NCBI RefSeq assembly: GCF_009746715.1
Contig: NZ_VRKW01000011.1
Location: 1 to 64,000, forward strand
DNA from: Ketobacter sp. MCCC 1A13808
GTDB taxonomy: Bacteria > Pseudomonadota > Gammaproteobacteria > Pseudomonadales > Ketobacteraceae
Direction: 5' to 3'
Length of the DNA: 64,000 bases
In this document: one piece after another, positions 42,176 through 50,049 of the stretch
Numbering within the stretch: position 1 is the stretch's first letter
Layout of the letters: every line of letters begins with the position of its first letter
Notes under the pieces: generated by a model
What the model was told of the DNA's origin: nothing
The model's input: only the letters and a program-made list of their open reading frames with translations
The model's database searches: none
Made by a program: the position numbers and the translations under genes

Positions 42176-42881
42176 ATTTCTACGCACGATTAGAACATTT
42201 ATCTCAGTATACCCTAGTATTTATCTCCCTATCTCTAGAGTTAAAAAAGGCGGTTGGTTAGTTTCTAAAGACACCAAGATCGTTATAGAAGGATTTCCCA
42301 GGTCAGGTAATTCATATGCAGAAGCAGCATTCAGGTTCTCCCAAAAATCAGATCTAAAAATAGCTCATCATTGTCATTCCGCAGCGCAATTGATGGCTGC
42401 AAAGAGGTGGCGAATTCCCGCGTTGGTTATTATCCGCAATCCGCTCGATGCATGTTCATCACTAATCATGCATGAGCCAGAATTATTCACAGCTAAAAAC
42501 GCTTTGAAAGAGTATATTACTTTTCATGAAGCAATAATGAGGGTACACGATTGGTGTGTGGTCGCTAGTTTCGAGATGGTAATAGAAGATTTTGGCGAGG
42601 TAGTTAGAAAGGTCAATATTAAGTATGGCAGTGACTTTGAGGAATTTGAGAAAACTGATTCCGAAGAAGCCTTCTCCCTCCTAGATTCATTAAGTTCGGA
42701 GAGGGGGACAGCTTCATTCAAAGGAGAGCCTTACAGCATCAAGCGATCCACGGCTGAAAAAAGAGAAAGACAGTTAGCTAAACAGGAACTCAGGGCAGAG
42801 ATCACCAAAAATCACAATAAACGCCTTTTAGATCGGGCGGAAAGCATATATCAAGATTTATACCGAATTAAGGACATTTAA
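42150..42881 (+). CDS. Second sulfotransferase-like protein
   Basis: This 243-aa cytosolic protein has a P-loop-like EGFPRSGNSY at residues 47-56, corresponding to the PAPS 5'-phosphosulfate loop. IIRNPLDACSSL at 94-105 carries the Arg and Ser expected of the 3'-phosphate-binding motif. It differs clearly from the protein at 39993, so the two could act at different positions. It starts inside the end of the polymerase gene, which implies coupled translation. The sugar acceptor is not known. Confidence 0.72.
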   Translation: MNLVQSKNRFLRTIRTFISVYPSIYLPISRVKKGGWLVSKDTKIVIEGFPRSGNSYAEAAFRFSQKSDLKIAHHCHSAAQLMAAKRWRIPALVIIRNPLDACSSLIMHEPELFTAKNALKEYITFHEAIMRVHDWCVVASFEMVIEDFGEVVRKVNIKYGSDFEEFEKTDSEEAFSLLDSLSSERGTASFKGEPYSIKRSTAEKRERQLAKQELRAEITKNHNKRLLDRAESIYQDLYRIKDI

Positions 42882-42895
42882 GTTCTTATTTATTA

Positions 42896-44071
42896 ATGTT
42901 GTTGGGGGGGGGGTGCTTGAAAATTAAACAGGTTTTTGCCGTAATCATCGTCGCGTTGGCGTATGCTAATGCTTACCCAGCTATACAAGAAGATAGAAAG
43001 TCGAAAGATAATATAGATTTGAGTTCGACGCTCTCTTCCAACAAAGAGTGGTTACGTAGTGGTTGGGGTGTAAGGGTAGTCATTCCATCTGCATCGACCA
43101 AAAACGTACAGGATTTCGATGTAAAGTTATTAACCGATCAACTTAGTTCCCTGAAAACTGCTTCATGGGTCATGCTTAATATAACAGAAGGAGCCATGGG
43201 GTCATTCTTTACATCTCCAAACAAACATCTTAAGTCTATTTCAGAGCTTATGGTGCCTGAGCGAGATCTCTTTGGTGAAGCAGTTGAACTTTTGCGCGAT
43301 CGTGGATTTCGCATATTGGTCTATTTCGCAGCACAGGGACCCGGATCAAAAAGAGACGAAAATATTCGGCCGAAAAGTGACATGCACCGCCTTAAAGTGA
43401 ATAAAATCGATGCAATACGTGTTTCTTGGCAAGCGTTACTTCTAAAAGAAGATCTTAGCCATGATCAAGCCGTTGCTTTATATGCGATTGAGCCATACGC
43501 AATGAGATATGCGAATAAGATTGATGGCTGGTGGTTTGATCATGGAAATTGGGCTAATCCATATTTATTTCATGAGGCGATTGAAAAAGGAAATTCGGCG
43601 GCTCTATTTGCCTGGAACGATAGCGATAATCGAAGTAGTAGAGTTGCAGGTTTTCAAGGCAAACGCGCGCTTTTTGGATGGAAATTGGGTCGATCAAATC
43701 AATACGAGTCCTACACTAACGGTCACATTACTCCTACAAGATTAAAACTCCCTTGGTGGGATGGAAATGAAGTGATCATTGAGCAAATAGAGCGCTCCAA
43801 GTACATTGACGGGCTAATTCCCCACATATTCCTCCCGATTCAAGCGGGTTGGCGAGCTGGCGACGCAGGATTTCCTCAAAAACAGCTTATTGATTGGACT
43901 GAACGTGTTATTACTTCAGGTGGTGGAATCACTTTAGCTGTTGCATTGAGGAAGCCTGAGTTTAAGTATTCTGAACTCGAGTCAAAGCAGTACGATCAAC
44001 TCAAACAGCTGGATTCATACCTAATAAAAAAATATCCGGATTTAATTCGAAGTAACCGTAAAATGAATTGA
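42896..44071 (+). CDS. Secreted glycosidase-like protein with a G10 tract at its start
   Basis: This protein of about 391 aa has a signal peptide (IKQVFAVIIVALAYANAYPA) and a predicted TIM-barrel-like body. Segments ASWVMLNITEGAMGSFF and IDGWWFDHGNW resemble alpha-L-fucosidase (GH29-like) active-site regions, with Asp215 in WWFDH as candidate nucleophile. The assignment is tentative. The ATG at 42896 is followed by TTG TTG and a run of ten G (42904-42913). A change of one G would put it out of frame. Translation might instead start at the TTG at 42917, using the G run as ribosome-binding site. Confidence 0.6.
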   Translation: MLLGGGCLKIKQVFAVIIVALAYANAYPAIQEDRKSKDNIDLSSTLSSNKEWLRSGWGVRVVIPSASTKNVQDFDVKLLTDQLSSLKTASWVMLNITEGAMGSFFTSPNKHLKSISELMVPERDLFGEAVELLRDRGFRILVYFAAQGPGSKRDENIRPKSDMHRLKVNKIDAIRVSWQALLLKEDLSHDQAVALYAIEPYAMRYANKIDGWWFDHGNWANPYLFHEAIEKGNSAALFAWNDSDNRSSRVAGFQGKRALFGWKLGRSNQYESYTNGHITPTRLKLPWWDGNEVIIEQIERSKYIDGLIPHIFLPIQAGWRAGDAGFPQKQLIDWTERVITSGGGITLAVALRKPEFKYSELESKQYDQLKQLDSYLIKKYPDLIRSNRKMN

Positions 44072-44092
44072 TTTAATTAGTTTGGAGAAACC

Positions 44093-44962
44093 GTGGCGAA
44101 TATTCTAATTTGCGGAGTCGTGAGAGATTGTGAACGTCATATTTCTAACGATATTGATTTACTATCAAATGCATTCTCGCCAGAAGATACCCTGCATTGG
44201 CTATTCATTGAATCTGATAGCAGCGACAACACAATTGAGGAATTAGAGCGACTAAAAAATTATTACCAGAACTTCATTTTCTATTCTTTAGGGAATCTTA
44301 GGGGTGACATCTCGTCGCGGACGCAACGAATTGCTCGCTGCAGGAATCATTATCTGGACTTGATACGTAGTGGCGATTACCAGGACTATAACTTTAAATA
44401 CATAGTCATAGCCGATTTCGACGGAATAAATAATAGGATAACAAAAGCAGCGATTACAAGTTGTGAAAATCGAAGTGATTGGGATGTTTGTACGGCAAAC
44501 CAAAGCAATCGCTACTATGATATTTGGGCGCTACGCCATCCTGCCTGGTCGCCAATGGATTGTCATGAGCAGTTTAAATCCCTCCAAAAAATTGGCTATA
44601 GGCCTTACAAGGCCTATTATTTGGCGATTGCCTCGAAGATGACAAAAATTAGTAAAGAGAGTGAATGGATTCAAGTTGAGTCAGCTTTTAGTGGATTTGC
44701 TTTGTATAAACCCCACACTTTAATGAATGCAAGCTATGAAGGGGTAACGGAACAAGGGGAGGACCTATGCGAGCATGTTGCGTTGCACTCAAAAATCACT
44801 GCTAGTGGTTATAAAATATATATTAATCCACAGCTTATTACGGGAACTGGAAATGAACATAGTAGGAGTACATTTATAAAGCTTTTGTTATTGCTTATAT
44901 TTGGGGGCGGCGGTTTTGATTGGATCAAAGGAAAAGCTAGAGACCTAGGCTTTAAGTTCTAA
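44093..44962 (+). CDS. Glycosyltransferase-like protein
   Basis: This 289-aa cytosolic protein has a Rossmann-like N terminus (ILICGVVRDCERHI), a LHWLFIESDSSDNT segment and a DFD motif at 108-110 (IVIADFDG) that fits the DxD metal site of GT-A enzymes. A late GEDLCEHVALHSK region could hold the catalytic acid. Start is GTG at 44093 with TTGGAG six bases upstream. It is the last CDS of the rightward block and is followed by IS debris. Sugar specificity cannot be told. Confidence 0.75.
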   Translation: MANILICGVVRDCERHISNDIDLLSNAFSPEDTLHWLFIESDSSDNTIEELERLKNYYQNFIFYSLGNLRGDISSRTQRIARCRNHYLDLIRSGDYQDYNFKYIVIADFDGINNRITKAAITSCENRSDWDVCTANQSNRYYDIWALRHPAWSPMDCHEQFKSLQKIGYRPYKAYYLAIASKMTKISKESEWIQVESAFSGFALYKPHTLMNASYEGVTEQGEDLCEHVALHSKITASGYKIYINPQLITGTGNEHSRSTFIKLLLLLIFGGGGFDWIKGKARDLGFKF

Positions 44963-45173
44963 ATATCGCCTTAACGATGGCTTGTATGCCGCAGAGAAGG
45001 TGACCTATGACCAAGCTTAAAAAAATTCCAAATTTTAAATCAGAGAAAGAGGCATGAAAGTTGTTTCTTCGCAAGGGCTTCAGAGAGGTAGCCATCATTG
45101 CGTGCCGCTATCTTTTGCTTACTCGTTATGTCCGCCTTAAATGTGTTTTCACTTTAGAAAGTAGGGAAAGATC

Positions 45174-45619
45174 ATGGCAGTAAGACAGTACTTCTTTTTG
45201 ATCCTTTTGAAGAGTTCGTTGATTTGGAATTTGAATAGCCTGGTATAAAGAAAGTTGGAGTGGTTATTTCAACGCGAGGTAACAAGTCGGAAGAGTATGC
45301 AAACCTGAGCATTCGGTATTACAGTACACCAGCGAAATTAAAAGTAGCGGAATTTGGAGACGCGGTTCGTTCGCACTGGGGCATAAAGAACTAATTGCAT
45401 TGGATGCTGGGTGCGGGAATGAACGAAGATGCCTGTCAGGTGTATCGGGACAATGCGGCGGAAAACCTATCAGGGGCTCGGCGCATCGCGTTAAATTTGC
45501 TCAAGCGGGAGACTTCTAAAAAGGCTAGTTAGCAGCGAAAGCAAAAAATGGCTGTAATGAACCCAGAATATATGTCACAAGTGCTTGAAGGGTATCGAGT
45601 TTTTCATGCTTTCGCTCTA
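45174..45619 (+). pseudogene. ISAs1-family transposase 3' fragment with terminal repeat
   Basis: About 425 bp nearly identical to the last third of the copy at 36103-37248, covering STPAKLKVAEFGDAVRSHW and the end, with a stop in place of the Gln in KNQLHW and further stops. It ends with a degenerate right repeat, CATGCTTTCGCTC, near 45619. The missing left part marks a deletion end point just after the glycosyltransferase gene. Confidence 0.88.
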
Positions 45620-45728
45620 ACTTCTGTGTGGTTTTCGGAGAGCGAGTACAGATACAGAGGCTAAAGCTAAAGCCAGTAAACGAATAGGTGATTAGCTGGA
45701 TCCACACATCGATACAAATTAGTAGAAG

Positions 45729-45905
45729 CTAATCAGTGCCCGTCGTTGTTGTAGTTGTGGTGGTTGTAGTAGTACCAGTGCCAGTAATTGTGCCGGCGCT
45801 GCCAGTATCCAAAGTCGTATCAACTGAATCGGCAGCAAAGGCTGCTGAAGAAAAGGCCAGTAAAAGAAGACCGATTTTAGATAGATTTACAAATAAAGAT
45901 TTCAT
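45729..45905 (-). CDS. Tiny Thr-rich secreted protein (GfcA/YjbE-like)
   Basis: This 58-aa protein has a signal peptide (IGLLLLAFSSAAFAA) and a mature part of only about 34 residues that ends in eleven consecutive Thr followed by Gly-Thr-Asp. This layout matches GfcA and YjbE, the threonine-rich first proteins of enterobacterial group 4 capsule and yjb operons. The start at 45905 is supported by AGAGGAAAA seven bases upstream; an earlier in-frame ATG is ignored. It is transcribed away from wzb. Confidence 0.75.
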   Translation of the reverse strand: MKSLFVNLSKIGLLLLAFSSAAFAADSVDTTLDTGSAGTITGTGTTTTTTTTTTTGTD

Positions 45906-46066
45906 GTGGTTTTCCTCTGTGTGCTGCATTGATAACGGTCAATAATCAATCTTCAGCTATTCGACCAGAGAGTAGCGAAGTCCCAGAAAAAACTATAACA
46001 TCGCGGATGCTCAATGCAAGAGATTACCTCGAATAAATCCCTTTCTTCATTATTGAAGTCAATAGC

Positions 46067-46504
46067 ATGTTTAATGAAATCCTGATTGTGTGTATCGGCA
46101 ACATTTGCCGAAGTCCCACTGGTGAGTACCTTTTCAAGCAAAAACTGACTAATAAACCGAATGTGAAAGTGCATTCGGCTGGGGTCGGTGCTTTGGTAGA
46201 CCACCCAATCGACGAAACGGCGGGCCAGCTACTGTTGGAAAATGGGATTGATGCTGGCGACCATAAGGCCCGACAGCTCAGCACTCAGATGTTGGTGGAT
46301 GCGGATCTCATTTTGACTATGGATAGTTCGCTGATAAAGAGCATCAATAGTCTGGCACCCCAAGTGAGCGGAAAAATATTTTTGTTGAGTAAGTGGTCAA
46401 GTGGGGCTGCGATCGGTGACCCCTACCGGAAGAGCCGGGAAGCATTTGAACACGTGTATAAAAAGATAGATTCTTTTACGAATGATTGGCTGAAATATTT
46501 GTGA
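46067..46504 (+). CDS. wzb: Wzb-type low-molecular-weight protein-tyrosine phosphatase
   Basis: Wzb removes phosphate from the Tyr-rich tail of Wzc, which is needed for polymer assembly. The 145-aa protein has the signature CIGNICRSP (catalytic Cys9, Arg15) and the general acid in DPY at 118-120. Family length is normal. It is separated from wzc by more than 10 kb and several IS remnants, whereas in intact clusters wza-wzb-wzc are usually adjacent. Confidence 0.95.
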   Translation: MFNEILIVCIGNICRSPTGEYLFKQKLTNKPNVKVHSAGVGALVDHPIDETAGQLLLENGIDAGDHKARQLSTQMLVDADLILTMDSSLIKSINSLAPQVSGKIFLLSKWSSGAAIGDPYRKSREAFEHVYKKIDSFTNDWLKYL

Positions 46505-46557
46505 AATCAGCTTTTATATTCGAATGAAGTAGAAGTATTTAAAACGGGAAAAAGTAG

Positions 46558-47880
46558 CTAAAAATCAATGGTTCCCAGCAACTCGTTGGTGATGGAATCT
46601 TTTATATAAACCATTAACTTGCCGTCGCTATCCCTTCGCCCCAGATATACCAGTTCCTGGCTACCATTAAAATTGATATCGGTCATCGTTACCGTGTCCA
46701 CAGGCAAATAGAGTGTTGGCCACAGTACATTGCTTAATAAGTCCCCTGTTCGCGCATCACGCACTTCCGTTTTAATAGAGTCGGTTTTCGGGTTGAGTCC
46801 CAATACTGCCAGCTCCAGAGCACCATTGCCGTTAATGTCGGCTAAAATAAGCATCTTCTCAGAATTAAATTCTGGGTTGAAATTGACCACATTGGATAGA
46901 GCACCATCGAACGCCTGGTAGAGCAGTACAGTGAGGGATCTGTCCTGGCGTAATGCCGCTATTTCTTCGATAGAGTCACCATTTCGATTGGGAGCAACGG
47001 ACAGTTGTTTCACCGTAAACTGGCTTCCCAGGCTTTTGGTGCTTACGATTGCATTGCTCTGTGCGTCCCGTATGACGGTTCTGAATTCGCCTTTGCTGGT
47101 CTCACCCAAAAAAACGATTTCAGGAATTCCTGAACGATCCATATCCGGTATCGATAGTAAATCCCTAGCTATAAATCGGTTATCGAAATAGACATTATTC
47201 ATCGACACGCCGTCGAGAGGGTTTATTATTTGCGCGAATAGCAAGCCTGTGGGTGCTGTTTCTTTGAACAAGGCTGCCAACTCCGGATAGCCATCGCCGC
47301 TGACGTCTTCGACTGTAGAGGTGAACATTAGCTGTAAATCACTGCTGAACCTCATGTTGCGAATCAGGCCACCATTGCTCGGGTTACGAATTTCTATTGC
47401 TGGTTCTCCCGTGGAGCGATCCCGGCAGATAACCGCTAGTTCCATTCCTAAGTCACCGTTCATATCAGGTAAGGGCACTGCGGAAAGGAGTCGACAATCC
47501 CCTGTAAAAGAAATGGTATTGATTAAATTGTTATTAGCGTCTTTTACTGTGGCAGTAAGCTTTTCGTTGGTGGGATCCTCAATTATTACCGCAATATCCT
47601 GAATGCCGTCACCATTAACATCGCGCAGTGAAAGCAGTATGGGTCCCTCCGGGTCCGACTCATCTGGCAGCCCAGGATCAACCGGTCCATTAGGGTCGGT
47701 AGGCTCTTCAGGCGGAGCGGGTTCTTCTGGGGGGGGGTTATCAACGGTGCGGGGAACGGTATCCCCATCGTTATCCTTGTCACCGATTACGCTTATATTA
47801 TCGCATCCGGCAATAAACAGAATGCTCACGATAAGAGCGAGTGACATTTGGTTTATACTTTTTATATTAATTATTCGCAT
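46558..47880 (-). CDS. FG-GAP/VCBS-like repeat lipoprotein
   Basis: This predicted surface or periplasmic lipoprotein has a lipobox IAGC (Cys26 from the ATG at 47880) followed by a Pro/Glu/Asp-rich linker. About seven repeats of the form DVNGDGIQDIAV, DMNGDLGMELAV and DVSGDGYPELAA resemble FG-GAP beta-propeller blades with calcium-binding loops. The frame can be read ten codons further upstream. A run of nine G (47729-47737, Pro codons on the gene's strand) lies in the linker. Role unknown; adhesive or polysaccharide-binding function is plausible. It converges on wzb. Confidence 0.7.
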   Translation of the reverse strand: MRIINIKSINQMSLALIVSILFIAGCDNISVIGDKDNDGDTVPRTVDNPPPEEPAPPEEPTDPNGPVDPGLPDESDPEGPILLSLRDVNGDGIQDIAVIIEDPTNEKLTATVKDANNNLINTISFTGDCRLLSAVPLPDMNGDLGMELAVICRDRSTGEPAIEIRNPSNGGLIRNMRFSSDLQLMFTSTVEDVSGDGYPELAALFKETAPTGLLFAQIINPLDGVSMNNVYFDNRFIARDLLSIPDMDRSGIPEIVFLGETSKGEFRTVIRDAQSNAIVSTKSLGSQFTVKQLSVAPNRNGDSIEEIAALRQDRSLTVLLYQAFDGALSNVVNFNPEFNSEKMLILADINGNGALELAVLGLNPKTDSIKTEVRDARTGDLLSNVLWPTLYLPVDTVTMTDINFNGSQELVYLGRRDSDGKLMVYIKDSITNELLGTIDF

Positions 47881-47938
47881 AATACTCAACTTGCTATTTC
47901 GATACGACATTCAAGTCAGTAGGTGAGTATATTAAGTG

Positions 47939-47990
47939 CAGGGCGAAAGCATGAAAATATAAAATTTCTTTCAAGCACTTGTGATATGTA
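47939..47990 (-). repeat. ISAs1 terminal repeat and 3' end fragment
   Basis: The plus strand begins CAGGGCGAAAGCATGAAAA, identical to the complement of the right terminal repeat at 37246-37269, and continues with TTCAAGCACTTGTGATAT, matching the complement of the transposase's last codons. Only about 50 bp survive. It marks an old insertion or deletion junction between the lipoprotein gene and wcaJ. Confidence 0.85.
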
Positions 47991-48059
47991 GTTTTGAGCT
48001 ACCGTTGCTATTTAAATAGCCAGCTATTGGCGTATTTTTTTGAGATCCCCACTACAAAT

Positions 48060-49460
48060 CTAATAAACATCCTTCCCGACAAACCCCTTCGAAAACGTGG
48101 CCAGAATAATTTTAAAATCGATCCACAGCGACCAATGCCGAATATATTCCAGGTCAAAGTGTATGCGCATTTTCATCTTATCCAAGGTATCGGTTTCACC
48201 GCGGCAGCCATTGATCTGTGCCAGTCCTGTTATCCCCGGTTTCATCTTATGTCGTAACATATAGAAGTCCACTTGCTTTCGGTATTCCTCGTTGTGCGCA
48301 ACAGCATGGGGGCGGGGCCCAACGATGGACATGTTACCTTGCATTACATTGATGAATTGGGGAAGCTCATCCAGTGATGTTCTGCGCAAGAAACCCCCGA
48401 TCGGTGTTACTCGTTTGTCATGGCGCTTGGCCTGCACTACCTCTCCGCCATTTTCTGTCACGTGCATCGACCGAAATTTAAACACTTTGATTCTGCGTCC
48501 ATCTAAGCCGTAGCGATCCTGTAAGAAAAAAACAGGGCCGGGCGAGGTCATTTTTATGCATAAGCCAATCAGTAGCATGGGAATGGCCATCACGGAAAGA
48601 ATAACGGCGGATAACACCACGTCTTCTACCCGTTTCAACAACGACCAGCCGCCGCGCATGGGCGTGTCATAGACACTTACCGTTTGTATATCTCCAACCT
48701 GGCCAATGCGGGCATGGAGCAAGTTGTAAATAAAGAAGTCGGGTATCAGGTGCACATCCACGGTCGTGTCACCAAGTAATCGCAGTATGCTCTCAATGCG
48801 TGCTTTAGCGGAGAACGGGAGCCCAATAAACAAAACATCAAACTCGCCGTTTTGCGCCCGTTTCACGCCATCGGCTACAGATCCTTCCATCAGATGGACG
48901 TATTGGCAGTCCAGCCGGTCGGGTGTTCGGTCATCAAACACGGCGTTGAGCTGGTATCCGGTTTCCGGGTGGCCCAGTAACTCTTCCGCCAGCATGCATC
49001 CTGAATCCGAAAGCCCGATAATTCCAACGGAGCGGCTATTGCGGCCTTGCTTGCGCAGATGGAAAAGCAGATAGCGATACAAAACACGCCAACCACACAA
49101 CAAGAAAAGGCTGCTAATAATCCAATAACCCAGTACCAGACGTGAGTACTCTTGTGCCATTTTGGCGAAGAACACAAACATCAACACCGGCAGTAAAGCG
49201 ATTGCCCAGCTGAGGAGGGTATAAAATAGAATTTCTTTTAGCGCACTGGCGCGCCAGGATCGATAAAGCCAGAACATTTCCGCGGTAAAGGAATAAGAGA
49301 CATTGGCGATCAGTGCTAGCAGGAAAAACTGGAAGTCATAGGCGGTGCCGTAAAGTTGGGTTGCGGCGTAAAGGCTGAATTGAATCAAGCCCAGATCAGC
49401 CAATCTATACATAAACGCGAACTGATTGACGTTATTCCTGATGAAACCTTTGTTCCCCAT
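48060..49460 (-). CDS. wcaJ: WcaJ-type undecaprenyl-phosphate sugar phosphotransferase
   Basis: This enzyme starts each repeat unit by moving a sugar-1-phosphate, usually glucose, to undecaprenyl phosphate. The 466-aa protein has four N-terminal membrane segments, a soluble Rossmann-like domain at about 145-260, a further membrane helix near residue 280, and the catalytic domain. Conserved motifs include KVFKFRSMHV, RRTSLDELPQFINV, GNMSIVGPRPHAVAHNEEY and KPGITGLAQINGCRGET. It is alone on the minus strand at the island's right end. Confidence 0.95.
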   Translation of the reverse strand: MGNKGFIRNNVNQFAFMYRLADLGLIQFSLYAATQLYGTAYDFQFFLLALIANVSYSFTAEMFWLYRSWRASALKEILFYTLLSWAIALLPVLMFVFFAKMAQEYSRLVLGYWIISSLFLLCGWRVLYRYLLFHLRKQGRNSRSVGIIGLSDSGCMLAEELLGHPETGYQLNAVFDDRTPDRLDCQYVHLMEGSVADGVKRAQNGEFDVLFIGLPFSAKARIESILRLLGDTTVDVHLIPDFFIYNLLHARIGQVGDIQTVSVYDTPMRGGWSLLKRVEDVVLSAVILSVMAIPMLLIGLCIKMTSPGPVFFLQDRYGLDGRRIKVFKFRSMHVTENGGEVVQAKRHDKRVTPIGGFLRRTSLDELPQFINVMQGNMSIVGPRPHAVAHNEEYRKQVDFYMLRHKMKPGITGLAQINGCRGETDTLDKMKMRIHFDLEYIRHWSLWIDFKIILATFSKGFVGKDVY

Positions 49461-50049
49461 GATATTCCTTGTTTATAAAATTCTAACAACCTGGTTAGGG
49501 GTAGTACGCTTGCAGCTAGTCGAACTGTAGTACAGATTCGGTTTGGACTAATTGATCGTCATTCTATGAGGGAAAGCGGCGCTGTAATTTATTGTTTTAT
49601 GACGGTTGCGAACTTTCGTTGCGCAATCGACACTGCTGTGTGGCCCCAAAGACCCGAAACAGAATGTTGTGTTCAATATTCAAGCCAATTTTGCGACTGA
49701 TTTTGATGACGTTATAAATTAAGGTGTAAACCTAAAATGAACTATAAGTCGGGAGTGTGACAGTCGCGTTTCGTGACGTTAAACCGCTATATAAGGGTAA
49801 GGGTAGTTACTAAATAGCACGGTTGGCTATCATTTTCCTATTCTAAGTCAAATAGTTGTCCTTTTTTTTGAACGATATCTCATTGGTGCTCTTATTGAAA
49901 GCGGTGATAACTCTTGGTGCAGGTCTGTTCATTCGAGAAGCAGGCTAACATTTACTTGCCTTGATCGCTTTATGAACTGTAAAGCTTTTTTCTTTTCCTC
50001 CGATCTGGAATATACTATTCCGCCTTTTTTACCCTCAGAGGATTCCCTT
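49461..50049. other. Non-coding region at the right boundary of the polysaccharide island
   Basis: This 589-bp stretch between divergent wcaJ and mnmG should contain promoters for both. The usable landmark is AGAGGA at 50037-50042, the mnmG ribosome-binding site. A TATACT at about 50011-50016 could be a -10 element but lacks a good -35. No terminal repeats, att-like duplications or genes are recognisable. Confidence 0.5.
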
